DNA of 64,000 bases from Neoceratodus forsteri (Eukaryota > Chordata > Ceratodontiformes > Ceratodontidae). The translations under genes were made by a program, and so were the position numbers. Below the pieces are notes generated by a model that did not search any database, was not told the DNA's origin, and saw only the letters and a list, made by a program, of their open reading frames with translations. This document shows positions 45,715 to 58,467 of this stretch, in pieces. The first letter of the stretch is position 1; every line of letters starts with the position of its first letter. The stretch covers positions 607,442,001 through 607,506,000 of the forward strand of contig JADMNL010000023.1 of assembly GCA_016271365.2 (NCBI GenBank), in the 5' to 3' direction.

Positions 45715-45830
45715 TGTTACCTTTCTTACAGCTGGGTAGACTGAAGCGATGAGAAGTCAAGTGATTTATTCAGGCTCCAACAGCATGCAGCTGACTCTGG
45801 AGGATTTGAACCTTGGTCTCTTGATATTTA
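45715..45830 (+). repeat. Possible ancient MIR/Deu-like SINE fossil
   Basis: Contains TACAGCTGGGTAGACTGAAG, GAGAAGTCAAGTGATTT and GAGGATTTGAACCTTGGTCT in that order. The order and wording resemble the ancient SINE segment usually written ACAGATGAGGAAACTGAGG...AAGTGACTTGCCC...GGATTTGAACCCAGGTCT. Recognised by eye only. Confidence 0.4.
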
Positions 45831-45992
45831 TAGTAGAAAATATTTGGAAAATAATAAAGGTGGAACCTTCCCACAACACAAAACTTTAGTTGTGAAGCAA
45901 TCCTAATAAAAAGTCAAAAACTCTAATAATCTTATTGAAAGACTCTGACTTTAACCTTTCTCTAAAAAAAGAACAGCCAATCTGTTTTCCGT

Positions 45993-48590
45993 TACATAAA
46001 AACATAGAAACATAGATTTTGATGGCAGATAGGACCGCTTGGCCCACCCAGTCTGCCCATTTCCCCTACCTATTGGATAAGCTGCAGATCCTAGTTAACC
46101 AGCAGCCTATTTCTTCCTACCCCACCCCTAGAATTGCCTTATGACTGTCCCATGCATGCTTGAATTCCACCACTGTTTTGACTCCACAACCTCCTCTGGA
46201 AGGCCATTCCATGCATCCACAACCTCTCTGTGAAAAATACTTTACCAAATTACCTCTGAGCCGCCCCCTTCTATCTTCACATTGCCCCTTGTTCTTGACA
46301 CCTCTTTTTGAAAGATGCTACCCTCTTGGACTTCATTGATTCCCTTGAGATACTTGAAAGTTTCTATCATGTCCCCTCTCTCTCCTTTCCTCAAGGCTAT
46401 ACATATTCAGCTCCTTAAGTCTCTCTTCCTTATGTCTTCCAGTACAGGCCCTGCACCATTTTAGTTGCCCTCCTCTGGACAGCCTCCATCCTGTCTATAT
46501 CCTTGCAGAGATTGGGTCTCCAGAACTGCCCACCAGTACTCAGATGGGGTCTCACCAACTGTCTGTACAGAGGATAATAACTTCCTGTTTTCTGCGTTGA
46601 TGCCTCCCTATGCATCCCAGTATCCCCCAGCCCTCTTTGCTGCCTCTCACATTGCTTGCCCACTTTAGGTCATCTGATATAATGTACCCCCAGGTCCCTT
46701 TCCATTTTGTTGTTGTTAGTATCTCACCCCCATTGTGTACTCTTCCCCTGGGTTTTGTTTCCCAGGTGCATTACCTTGCACTTCAGCATTGAATCTAAGC
46801 TGCCATACATTTGACCATTCCTCTAACCTTGCCAAGTCCCTTCTCATCCTTTCCACCCCACCTTGTGCATCAACTCTGTTGCAGATCTTTGTGTCATCTG
46901 CAAAGACATCACTCCTTCCAGTCCCTCTGCAATATACGCTATAAAAACATTGAAGAGGACCGGTCCTATCTACTGAACCCTGTGGTACCCCACTAGTAAC
47001 CCCTTTCTTCAGAGTGGACTCCATTTACTATTACTCTCTGTGTCCTATTCTCCAGCCAATTCTTTACCCAGGCTGTCATCTTGGGACCCACTCCCAGGCT
47101 GGCTAACTTGTATATTAATCTTTTGTGTGGGACTGTGTCAAATGCCTTGCTGAAGTCTAGGTAGGCCATGTCCACAGCCCTCCTGATCTACTACTTTGGT
47201 CACCCAGTCAAAGAAATCTATCAGATTTGTCTGGCATGACCTTCCGCTGTGAATCCATGCTGCCTTGGGTCCTGAGCCCCTCTGACCTCTATATACTCAA
47301 CAATTCTTTCCTTCAAGTGATTCCATCATTTTCCCTACCACTGAGGTTAAACTAACAGGTCTGTAGTTTTCTGCTTCTGCCTTGCTCCCACTTTTGTGAA
47401 GGGAATCCACATCTGCCCTTCTCAGTCCTCGGTACCACCCTATCCTCCCATGATTTGTTAAAGAGGGTAGTCAGTGGTGTCACTAGTTCTACCTTAGTTC
47501 TTTTAGAATTCGGGATGAATCCCATCAGGCCCATTGCTTTGTCCACCTTCAGTTTAAGAGTTCTTTCAGAACCCTTTCTTCTGTAAATGGGCTGGTATCA
47601 ACTTCTGTATGCAGAGTGTTTCTACTGTTTGTTTAGGTACCTCCCCACTTCCTTTGTAAATACTGAGCAAAAATATTTGTTTAAGTATCTCTGCCCTTTC
47701 ACAGTCACCCTCTGCCCACCCTCCTCCTCTTTATTAAGCCTCACTAGCCTCCTTGGTCTTCCTTCGCTCCCTGATGCACCTATAAAGGTTTTATCCCCTT
47801 CTTAACAGAGTTGCTATCTTTTCCTCGGTTTGGCCTTTGCTGTTCTGACTGCCTTTCCAGCTTCTTTTGCTTTAACTGATACAGTTCCCTGTCCTGCTCC
47901 TTCTGTGATTCCTTGTACTTCCTGAATGCTTTCTTTTCTCTTGAACCTTCACTGCCACTTCCTTTGAGAACCATAGTGGTTTCTTACATCATTTCATTTT
48001 GTTAATTTGCTTCACACAAGGCTCGTTACCTCTGTGATGGCAGTTTTATTATTCCCATTGTTCTTCCATCCCTCCTTCCTGCCCATTTGCTAGTGCATTC
48101 CTTAGGCACTCACCCATTTTAGCAAAGTCAGCCCTCTAAGTCCATACTTTTGCCTTTGTATAAACTTGACTCTCCATTGCTGTGTTTATTGTGAACCATA
48201 CTGTTCGATGGTCGCTAGTTCAAGATGGCTACCCACTTCTACATCTGTGATCCTCTCTTCATCTCCATTTGAGAGAACCAGGTCTAAGATTGCTCCCTCT
48301 CAGGTGGGCTCCAATACTAGTTGTCTAAGGCATGCCCTTGTAGGGCATCTAGAATAACCCCACTCTTTGAAGTGGCTGCTGCAACTGCATTCCAGTTAAC
48401 ATCTGGCATATTCAGATCACCTATCAACAATATCTCCTTTTCTGCCATTCTAAGTATTCTTTCTATCATTTCCTTGTCCATTTCCTCCCTGAGAAGAGGT
48501 CTGTATATAACCCCTGTGCGGATTGTGTGCCATTGCCGGGTCTCCAAATTTACCCACAGTGCTTCTTCTCCTCCTGTTTTATGACATGTA
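45993..48590 (-). mobile_element. CR1-type LINE, 5' truncated (about 2.6 kb), best preserved of its kind here
   Basis: The 3' end on the minus strand is a TCTATGTTTCTATG-type tail at 45993-46015. Upstream on the minus strand: [16 protein letters not shown] (about 46440), LARLEEWSNVWQLRFNAE, DVFADDTKICN (FADD at 46904-46893, intact), VTSGVPQGSV, then AYLDFSKAFDTVPHKRLIYK and WVKNWLENRTQRVIVNG (47175-46993). An endonuclease remnant follows at 48547-48317 (LLIGDLNMPDVNW). Frameshifts occur roughly every 200-300 bp, but most key residues survive, so it is a relatively young copy. Confidence 0.85.
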
Positions 48591-49440
48591 TTTTATAATA
48601 TACTGCACATCCTACTTTTCCATGATTCTGAAGACATAGCCACAATTTAAAACATGCATGTCTTTACATTTCCAGGATGGTGAGACAAAATATGTTGCGT
48701 GAAGATTTGTAAATCAATAGCTGATTTCTAATTTGTCAGTTTGTCACAGTCAGACTGATAAGAAATGCTTTTCCTGCATTTCTGATAAAAACTTTAGCAA
48801 TAATTTAATTCTTTGGAATAAAAGTCATAACAATTTTTAAACCAGTCTTAGGTCTTTCCAGAACTAGGCCAGCAACTTTTGGAAGAGTGGAAAAGAAACT
48901 TCTTAAGATGGCTAACTTATCCCAACCTAGGGCTCTGACTTATTGACTTAGAACTGCTGTGCATATTAGTGGTGAAAATGTTGACCTAGACCTTTTCCAT
49001 TTTAAATTTACCCTTATCTCTTGTTTTGTTCAATGCCCTTTTTCACCATTTTGAGTCTGCTTTAACACTCTTTTTGATAACATTGGTGCAATGGTTTAAA
49101 CCTGGCCAAATTGTGGAAAATGGTTCACAGCCTCTTCAACCCCTCCCCATCATTTGCAATGAGACCAGTCTACTCCTGAGTAACATCCTAACAGCTAAAG
49201 TCCTAAACCAGTATTTCTCTGAAGGTCCCTGATCCTGCCCCATCCGCTAGCACCATCCCTTTTCAGTAGGCATCACACACCAGCACAATCCTCCCCAGCT
49301 GGCAAATTCTGCTACCAGCTGATCTCAGGCTAAGATGTCTTCAAAGGACTCTTGGTCCTTAACACTCCTCCAGCTGTGAGAATGATGACATTTCCTCCCG
49401 GATTTCTCAGCATTGTTGCCCCACAGTAACTGCACCTGTT
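48591..49440. other. No recognised feature
   Basis: Transition from AT-rich sequence to GC-richer sequence ahead of the minisatellite; nothing coding is recognised. Confidence 0.5.
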
Positions 49441-49455
49441 ACCCAGGGCTGCCTG

Positions 49456-50860
49456 CCATTGAGCAGGGCTGCTTCAGCTCCCCACGGTCAGGCAGGCATC
49501 CAGGCAACCGACCGAGACCAGGACACCTGCCTGCAGCTCCTTGGAAGCTGCCTGTCTGAATGGGCTGCTTCAGCTCCTCCGCAGTTGGCAGACACCCAGC
49601 CAGACACCGACCGAGACCAGGACTCCCAGCTGCAACTCCTTGGGAAGCTGCTTGCCCTTGAATAGGGCTGCTTCAGCTCCCCACAGGTTGGCAGGCACCC
49701 AGCCAGCCACCGACCAAGACCAGGATGCCCATATGCAGCTCCTTGGAAGCTGCCTGCCCTTGAGCAGGGGCTGCTTCAGCTCCCCACGGTCGGCAGGCAC
49801 CCAGCCAGCCACCGTCCAAGACCAGCATGCCCACCTGCAACTCCTTGGAAGCTGCCTGCCCTTGAGCGGGGCTGCTTCAGCCTCCCACAGTTGGCAGGCA
49901 CCCAGTCAGCCACCGACCAAGACCAGGATGCCCATGTAGCTCCGTGGAAGCTGTCTGCCCTTGAATGGGGCTGCTTCAGCTCCCCAGGGTCAACAGGCAC
50001 CCAGCCAGCCACCAGCCGAGACCAGGACACCCGCCTGCAGCTCCTTGGAACCTGCCTGCCCTTGAACGGGGCTGCCCAGAGCTCCCCACAGTCAGCAGGT
50101 ACCTAGCCAGCCACTGACTGAGACCAGGGCGCCCGCCCGCAGTTCCGGAAGCTGCCTGCCTTGAACAGGGCTGCTTCCAGCTCCCACGGTCGGCAGGCAC
50201 CCAGCCAGCCACTGACCGAGACCAGGATACCCACCGCAGTTCCTTGAAGCTGCCTGCCCTTGAACAGGGCTGCTTCAGCTCCCCACTGTTGGTAGGCACC
50301 CAGCCAGCCACCGACCAAGACCAGGATGCCCATGTGCAGCTCCTTGGAAGCTGCCTGCCCTTGAATGGGGCTGCTTCAGCTCCCCACGGTCCGGCAGGCA
50401 CCCAGCCAGCCACCGTCCAAGACCAGCACGCCCACCTGCAACCTCCTGAAGCTGCCTGCCCTTGAACGGGCTGCTTCAGCTCCCACAGTTGGCAGGCACC
50501 CAGCCAGCCACCGACCAAGACCAGGATGCCCACTGCAGCTCCATGGAAGCTGCCTGCCCTTGAATGGGGCTGCTTCTAGCTCCCCATCGGTCAACAGGCA
50601 CCCAGCCAGCCACCGACCGAGACCAGAATGCCCGCCTGCAGTCTCCCTGGAAGCTGCCTGCCCTTACACGGGGCTGCTTCAGCTCCCCACAGTCCGGCAG
50701 GCACCCAGCCAGCCACCCGCCCGAGACCAGGACGCCCACCTGCAGCTCCTCTTGAAGCTGCCTGCCCTTGAACGGGCTGCTTCAGCTCCCCATGGTCGGC
50801 AGACACCCAGCCAGCCATGGACCAAGACCAGGATGCCCATCTGCAGCTCCTTGGAAGGTA
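49456..50860. repeat. GC-rich minisatellite, about 14 units of ~101 bp
   Basis: Units begin near 49456, 49558, 49657, 49761, 49862, 49962, 50061, 50162, 50259, 50361, 50462, 50560, 50663 and 50767. Each contains GGGCTGCTTCAGCTCCCCAC, GGCAGGCACCCAGCCAGCCA, GACCGAGACCAGGATGCCCA and CAGCTCCTTGGAAGCTGCCT with few changes; differences are substitutions and 1-2 base indels. Open frames of up to 185 codons on either strand come from the stop-poor composition; the non-triplet period shifts frame in each unit. Confidence 0.95.
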
Positions 50861-51209
50861 CAGCAACAGTGCAGACAATCAGAACATGGGTGCTTCCAGC
50901 AAACCCTCTCTGACTGGCCAGGACTTTTTCCCTGCTTTTGCCACCTGGCACTTTTTACAAATAGATTTTAGATAGAACTAAGCACATTTCAAGTGTCTAA
51001 TAGAAGTTTTCAACTGTATTAGCTAGTTTGTAATTTCTGCTACTGTTTTAAAGTGCTTACAGCTCTTCTATTTCCTTGCTCCTCCTGCACCCCCAATCCA
51101 AGCACTCTGCCTTGCGCTCGAAAAGTCTAACTCTCCTTTGTCTTGCTAAACTGCTCAGTCTAAACCTATCCTACATCTATGCTATTTAAACCCTGCTATT
51201 TTTTCTTCT

Positions 51210-51318
51210 GTCCAGCTGCCTGCGCTTGAACAGGGCTGCTTCAGCTCCCCACGGTCGGCAGGCACCCAGCCAGCAACTGACCGAGACCAGGACACCCGCC
51301 TGCAGCTCCTTGGAAGGT
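51210..51318 (+). repeat. Isolated minisatellite unit, flanked by splice-like signals
   Basis: One further unit, about 350 bp beyond the array. It is preceded by a pyrimidine tract and AG (TTTTTTCTTCTGTCCAG) and followed by GGAAG|GTATGTG. The array's last unit ends GGAAGGTACAGC, with about 35 bp of similar downstream sequence (CAGACAATCAGAAC / TAGACAATTGGAAC), so flanking sequence was duplicated with the unit. Confidence 0.8.
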
Positions 51319-52199
51319 ATGTGACGACAGCATAGACAATTGGAACGGATGCTAGTTTTCCATTAGCATGTTATACAGACCTCCCACTAGAGGGATTCTT
51401 GTTCTTTCATTAAAAAGTCTACCCTCTGAAAGACACAGTTGCTTTACTTGCTATATACCTTCCTTCCCACCCTCGAAATCCTGTCTACAGGTAAGACTTC
51501 CCTGAACCAGGGACTGCTGACAGCCACACCATTGTTACCAGTATCTGTACTGCACCCTGATTGGATGCTGTCTTGCCTCCTGCTCGAGATTGGCTCTGAG
51601 CCAGCTAAAACTTTGCTCTGCTCGGGGCTGCTGCGCCCATTCATTTCTATGGCAAAGGCCAAAATTTTATGCCTGCCCCAAACCTTAGCTTTATAGACCT
51701 TCCTCCATGTCCCTGGTAGCTCTGCCCCCTCATGCTCCATTGGGTACCTGTTTTGGGACTCCCCCATCTTTTAGCCGCCACCTCCCACTCTTTGGCTGCC
51801 TGGCCTTCCTGGCTGTAGCCTCACTTCCCACTGATCCAGCTACTGCTCTTCCCCCCTTCCTGCCCTGCCCCAGCCTGTCTTAACCCCTCCTCCACCTACC
51901 TGAATCCTACCTTAATCATGCGCCTTCACCGTTCTCTACCCTGTTCTATTTCTTCTGCCTGTCTTCCTCCTCTACTGCACGTCCCAAAAGCCTGCTTTCC
52001 CTCCCTCCCCACAGCTTTCACATTCCTACATCCTTCCTCCACATAGGCAGGCTGCACACTGGTCACTGCCCTTGCCCAGGGTCCATCCTACCACCATGAA
52101 ACTGTCCTACACCCACACTGGTCCTAGCCCTCCACTTTGGTCCCCCTGCCTACGACTTCCTCACCCACTATACATCGATGCTCAGCAATTTCCCGAGAT

Positions 52200-55100
52200 G
52201 CTAGTAAGCTGCAACATCCCTTAAAAAATATGCTGCAGCTCCTTGAGGCGTATCTTCCTCCTCCTAATGCTGTCAGGCAACGTGCACCCAAACCTGGCCC
52301 ATTCTGCTCTAAAGCCACTAATTCTGAGCAAGCCTTCAGGTGCCCTCTCATTCATATCAATCAACATCTGCAGCCTCCTTCCTAAAATGGATGCCCACAG
52401 ACCTCCACCAGCCAACACTGCCCTGACATCCTGGCAGTTGTCAAAACCTGGCTCACGCCATCAGTACCAGACCATGCAATCAGCCTTCCTGGCTACAACG
52501 TCTTTGGGTGGATCGCCTCTTCCAAAAGAGGCGGGGGGCTGCCTGTCTACCTAAAGACTCCATACAGGAGCACCACATCATTACCTCACTCCAACCCACA
52601 ATTGCTCAGATACTGCCAGTGAGAATCCTCTTTGGAGCCCAAAACAAAACCCTCACTGTTGCCACCATCTACATCCCTCCCAAAGAACATGGAACTGGTC
52701 TAACAGCTGTTCTTGACTTTGTAAAATCACTCCCACTGGACCCCGAATCCATTCTTTCTAGGCAACTTCACATCAACTGGCCTGCGGCCGATGCTGGTAC
52801 ACACAGAGATACCGTTGCTGTGGCGAACCTCACACAAATGGTTGACTCACCAACCAGGAAAAATTACAGGACCGGCACCAGCACACTCTTGAGACTGGAT
52901 CCTTACCAGTCACCCATCGCGATATCTAACACTAATGTCCTCCCTGACTCTCTCAGCTGACCACTCCCCTATTAGCTACACCTGGTCAAATAAATTCATC
53001 AAACAACCGCCAAAAACTATCACCAGCAGGGTTCTACCCAGTGGTCACATTCCTCAACTCAAATCCCACCTCCTCCATCAAGACTGGTCCCTCATCTTCA
53101 ATGCAACCAATGTAAACACTGCCCTTGACCACTTCATAAACATCTTCACTGTGGCCTATGACACGTATGCTCCTATTAAAAACGCAAAGTCAAATCACTC
53201 AGTAACCCTTGGCTCACAGGTGACTTCCTCAGGATGCTAAAACAACAGACTACCCATGGAGCTGGCCAGAAGCTCTGGAAGGCAAAACAACATACAAAAC
53301 TAAGCGTGCCCACATGACTGCACCAAAACCATCCAGCAGATGAAGTCCACCTACTATAAGCATGCCCTCATAAACTCCTGGGACAATGGTCAGGAATTCT
53401 GGAAGAACATAAAGGAACTCACCAGGAATCCACCCCAAAACCCCCTTCAATACTCAGCATCAAGCGGAACCACAACCTCGGCCAAAACCATTGTGGATAC
53501 CTTTAACAAAGCCTTTACTGACCTCAGCGCTGTCCTACCCCAGGACTACTTCAAAGATGGTGAAGACTCTCTGTCCACAATGAAAACTACTCCCACCAGC
53601 TCCCCCATGTCTACCTCAAAGCAGTCAAGGCTCAGCAAGTACACAAATATGTCACCAAAGCCCTTGGTAAATCAAGATTCAGTAAGGACTCCTCGATCTC
53701 AAAATTCTGTCTCTCACTTGATGAAGTGCTTAGTCCTCTGACCAGAATTTTCAACCTCTCCCTCAGCCTTAGCCAGTTCTTGGACAGATGGAAATCTGCC
53801 ACTGTCACCGCAATCCATAAAAAGTGGTGACAAAACTGCCCAATAACTACAGACCAATCTCCCTACTACCCCCACTCTCCAAGGCACCAGAACGCATCAT
53901 CTCGGACCAGCTCACAGAATACCTGATACATACAACATCCTGTGAAAGCAACAACACAGGTTCCACAAGGTCACAGCACCTCCACAGCCCTATTTGAATT
54001 CACTGGCATAATCCACAATGCACTTGACTCCAGTGAGCTACTAGGCTCAATCTACATTGACTTAACTAAATCCTTCAACACCGTCAATCACCGCCTTCTG
54101 CTAGTCCAGCTTCAGAACACTGGGCTGTCAACTGACTCCATTAGCTGGTTTAAGAGCTACCTTGAAGAATGGTCCCAAACAGTAAAATTGCTGATACACT
54201 CTGGACCCCAGACCAGTCATACGGCAGTCCCCAGGACTCCATTCTGGGACACCTCCTCTTCAGCCTATTCTTAAACTCACTACCAGACAGCTGCCCAAAA
54301 CAAATAATTCTCTACACCGGCGATGCTGTGATCCTCACCTTGGACCCTGATCCAATCCAATTACAAAATAAACTTCAGAAGGCCTTCTCCTCCATCGAAT
54401 CCTGGTTCCCAAATCATAAACTGCTTCTCAATCAGAAAAAAACAAGTCTATGGTCTTCTGCAGCCCCCAACAAAAACAAACAACTCCACCTCTAAATTGC
54501 AACCAACAAGGAGCCATCCTAGAGCAAACACAATCGTTCAAGTGCCTCAGCATCACCCTTGATCCCCACCTCTCTTCGTTGTCCATATCAGCAATGTTGC
54601 AAAGTCTGCCAATCGGAGTTAGGCATATTAATCTGGCACATGAAACACCTAACCCCAGAAGCACTGTCAGTGACCGTCAAAACTCCATCGTCAGCGTCAT
54701 AGACTATGGTCTTATCCAATATGGGTCTGCAACTACCACAGCTCTCAAGCGTATCGCAACCTCCTGAATAAGGCCTGCCATCTCATCACACGGCTGACAT
54801 CACTGTACCCACACATGTGACCTTTACTCCCAATCTGGATGGCTTCAACTGGACAAGCGCGCAAAATACCAAACCTGTATCACGACCAGAAAATTATAAT
54901 GGGGCTTGCCCCACCTGGTGTCTATGTGCCCTCCTTAAGCCTAGACATAGGAATGTCACTACAAGGAGATCAATTCCCATCTACTATATCCCACAATGTC
55001 GCTGCAAGAACAAAGATCATTCACCTATCGGGTATCCAACTGGCTCAACTCTCTTGGCAGTGAAATAGCGACAGCTCAACACTCAGCATCTTCAAGTCCA

Positions 55101-55563
55101 AGCTGTGCCTCTCACTGCTTGTATCCTGTGAATACCCATCTTAACATTTCCAATGTTCCAGCTGCATATGCCCCAGCACCCAGCACTTACAATCAGTCTT
55201 TGCCCCTAGTTTCCTTACCTGTCATATTCCCTGAACAAGGCCCCCTGGCTGTCACTGTCTCCCACCCCGCCCACCTCCCCTGTATCTCCACTCCTGTCCC
55301 AACCTCCAACCACTTCCCGTACTCCTCTTACCCTCTGCACCTCCTTTCCCCAAATCTCCTACCTCACTTCCCCACCCACCTTCCCTCCTTCCCTTGTCTT
55401 GCTTACAGCTCAAGTCTTTGTACTGGTTATTACATGTCTGTAAGCCAATGACTATATGTTTGTAACTAAAATGGTGACTGTTGCACCACGTTGACTTGGA
55501 ACCTTTGAAAGAACCTCGGCTCAAAGTATTGTAATCCTAGATTGAAATAAATAAATAAAATAA
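52200..55563 (+). mobile_element. L2-type LINE (about 3.4 kb), ORF2 nearly complete in extent
   Basis: Runs from an endonuclease start near 52310 to an AAATAAATAAATAAAATAAAA tail at 55541-55563. A pyrimidine-rich leader (51780-52130) and the minisatellite precede it and may belong to its 5' UTR. A second L2 begins directly after the tail. Confidence 0.8.
52310..54770 (+). pseudogene. L2-type ORF2: endonuclease/reverse transcriptase, broken
   Basis: Endonuclease: ALSFISINICSLLPKMDAH (52345), VVKTWLTPSVPDHAISLPGY (52440), GGGLPVYLK (52535), VATIYIPPKEHGTG (52660) and an ADHSPIS block (52950; catalytic Asp/His). RT: NNYRPISLLPPLSK (53840), HSTSTALFEFTGIIH (53966), GSIYIDLTKSFNTVNHRLLL (54035; family [11 protein letters not shown]) and LYTGDAVILTL (54313), where the family has LYADDAVL, so one catalytic Asp is Gly. 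Post-RT: GAILEQTQSFKCLSITLDPH (54510). Frameshifts break it into about ten pieces. Confidence 0.8.
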
Positions 55564-55565
55564 AA

Positions 55566-57355
55566 TAGTCCCTTTCAGCTGGCTCCTCCCCATAGCTGGA
55601 AGCATGCCCTGCTTGTTCCTAGTCACAAAGGTGGTCCAGTGGATGCACCTTTCAACTATCACCCAATATCCCTCCTACCCATCTTCTCAAAAGTTCCTGA
55701 GAAGCTGGTGAGCAGGCAGCTCTCTGAGTTCTACTCAGCTGTGGCATCTTTACCCCTTATCAGTCTGACTTTCATTTTAACCACACCTCAACCACCTCCC
55801 TCCCTCCTCAGGTTACTGACCACATTCACTCAAGCATAGGCAAAGGCATGAGTACAGGGGCCATTTTATTGACTTAGCAAAGGCCATGAATTAAAACCTT
55901 CTAATGAACCACCTTGCAGATTCAGGTGTCTTCTTTACATCTCTAACCTGGTTCCATTCTTACCTTACAAAACACTTCCAGTCTGTTATGCCAGGTAGAA
56001 CCATTTCCCCTCACCTCCCAGTCAACCTTGAGGTACCCCAAGACTCTGTCCTGAGTCCATTGATCTTCACAGTTTTCATCAATGACCTCTGCCTAGCTCT
56101 CTCCTCCTGCAGCATTCACAGGTATGCTGACAATACAATTAGCTATGCTTCTAGCTCCATTATCCTCTCCATTGAGGGACCACTGCAAGGAGACTTCTCT
56201 GCACGTACACAAATGATTCCAGGACAACCAACTAGCTAGATGCAAAGAAAACTGTCTCAATGCTTTTGGCTCCAATCACTGGATAAGGTCCCTCCAGCCT
56301 CAATGAACCTTTGCTTCTTCAAGACAAATACCTAGACTCCATATCCACATACAAGTACCTAGGCCTTTACCTTGACTACCATCTTGACTACTCCAGGCAT
56401 ATCTCCCAGGCAGTAGTCAAATGCTATGAAAAGGATAAGAGCTGCCTACAGCCTCACATCAGGAAACTGGTGGTTGAACACTCCATCTTTCCCCTTCTGG
56501 ATTAGTAGGACATTGTTTCCATTGCTGCTAACTTCTCCACCTGTCAAAACATACTTTTCTCTTCAATGCCCTGTGTAGATTTCTTGTAAACACCACCACC
56601 ACTGCACTATGTACAATAAACTTGGGTGGGCACCTCCATCAACAAGGTACTCATTTCACATAGCACTAGTGGGTGCTAGGTTCAGGTTTGACAAACTCCT
56701 GACATGCCTCCTGGTACTTTTCACCCCTATAACGACTCGCCTTCTCACTCTTGTCAGAGGACAACTACCAATTACAAACCACATGCTGCTGGCACAATCT
56801 AGGGCAAGCTTTCATGACCTATAGGCTGTCCTCCATATGAACAGCCTTCCTACCAACATCACCACATCTCCTACCTCCTTCAAGAGATTAATCAAAGGCT
56901 CTTCACTCCTCTTCAATGCCATGCCCCAGCTGCCCTTGACATATTTCCTGTGCTTGCATCTGACTTGAGACCTGCTGCTGTATTTTAGGGACTGCCTGCT
57001 CTATGCAGTATGAATGGGTCCCTTTAGTCAACTAAGGGACTTGATGAAATTCACTTCCTATTACTATGATATTTGCTATGCTACATATCTTAAGGCTTCT
57101 TGCCCAGCACTTTGGTGCATGCACTTTACCACATGTAGTCAACCAGTGGGAAGTCTTACTGTAACTTTCACCATCTTCTACAACGACATTGCATCACTCT
57201 GACATTGAATTGTAATTTGTATGTAAGAAGTATGTATGTGATTGTATTTTCCTATGACCATCCTTCTCCCCATCTCCCAGGCTGCAACTAGAAATGAGCA
57301 TCCAGGCTCTGCCTGATTACCTGTAAAATATGTTTGCAATAAATTTGAAATAATA
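55566..57355 (+). mobile_element. L2-type LINE, 5' truncated (about 1.8 kb)
   Basis: Starts inside the RT with ALLVPSHKGGPVDAPFNYHP and SLLPIFSKVPEKLV (55600-55700). It continues with GVFFTSLTWFHSYLTKHFQS (55928), LEVPQDSVLSPLIFTVFIND (56025), HRYADNTISYA (56120; YADD reduced to YADN) and KYLGLYLDYHLDY (56345), and ends near 57355 with CAATAAATTTGAAATAATAA. It follows the tail of the previous L2 within a few bases. Confidence 0.8.
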
Positions 57356-57376
57356 AAAGTAGTGCTTATTTTAATA

Positions 57377-57544
57377 TGGCACTGTCTAGGTTTTTATCAG
57401 TATTCTCTGTTATTTTGAATACCCATTGTTTAGTATTACTATCTTGTGGTGAAAATGAACTATCAAGCAGCAGGCAATGCTATCTTTTCTTATAGAAATA
57501 GGTGTACAAAACAGCGGAGAATACTGATAAAACCTGGACCATCC
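57377..57544. mobile_element. Small TA-flanked MITE (168 bp)
   Basis: Arms of about 40 bp: TCTAGGTTTTTATCAGTATT at the left and TCCAGGTTTTATCAGTATTC as complement of the right, continuing into CTCTGTTATTTT / CTCCGCTGTTTT. TA flanks at 57375-57376 and 57545-57546. Confidence 0.7.
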
Positions 57545-57546
57545 TA

Positions 57547-58421
57547 TACAAGAAGGAGCACCCTGTTTTTATTTCAAATGTAAAAAATGTTCAACAGACT
57601 CAAAATTTGGGAAAGAATGGTATCATTCAAGAGAGAAGAAATGGTGCACTGTAAATGGAATAAAAACATAGGTTAAACTCTTCACTGTAACATACACTGT
57701 GGCTGGATAAAGATTGTATACCTGCTTTATGTCTGGTGAAAAGTTATTTTTGATACTTGGAGCAAGGCCCTATGGTTACAACTGATAAAGCATTTACTGA
57801 TGAAATACAGTTTCCTGGTTCTTGGAAACTTGTATAAGATGGCATACTATTGTGTTTAACCCTGATACAGTATTTATTTAAATAATGCAGTCATGCTTTA
57901 TCAAGACAAAATATATGTCCCTGCATAAAGTCCAATGATGACCTATTTTGAATACTGCTCATAGATGTGAGCTGTACCTAGAATTATTAAACAATCCTGA
58001 TGAATTATATATATATATATATTCATGGCAAAAACTCCATTTAATGCATCAGTTAGTGGTTGTTCCACAGTGACAAAAGCGAGGAAATTCTGTGATGGGG
58101 TTGAAAACCTAACTATGCATTCCCCACCACCACCACACCACCACACACACATACATGAAGTAGGGGAAGGACCAAGGCAACACAACCAATCACACACAGC
58201 TTTAAAGAATGCACAAAAAGTGTAAATACCACATTCTGATGGCACTATGCTTGGCTCCATGACCGTATATCTGACCATTACAAACCTTGGTACACTCTGT
58301 GCATGCAAAATTTCAGGCAAATCCATCATACGGTGGAAAAGTTATTAAGCTTCCAAGTTTCACACTTTAACTTAAATAGGGTACTCAACCCTAACTATAG
58401 TCTCACTACCATGCCACTGTA

Positions 58422-58467
<46 letters not shown>

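Noticed and set aside
49456..50860. CRISPR-like regularly spaced repeats
   Set aside because: Units are contiguous 101-bp tandem repeats without unique spacers, in a vertebrate intron.
49541..50913. Repetitive proteins of 132-185 residues encoded on both strands of the minisatellite
   Set aside because: The 101-bp period is not a multiple of three, so the frame changes in every unit. Openness on both strands reflects GC-rich, stop-poor sequence.
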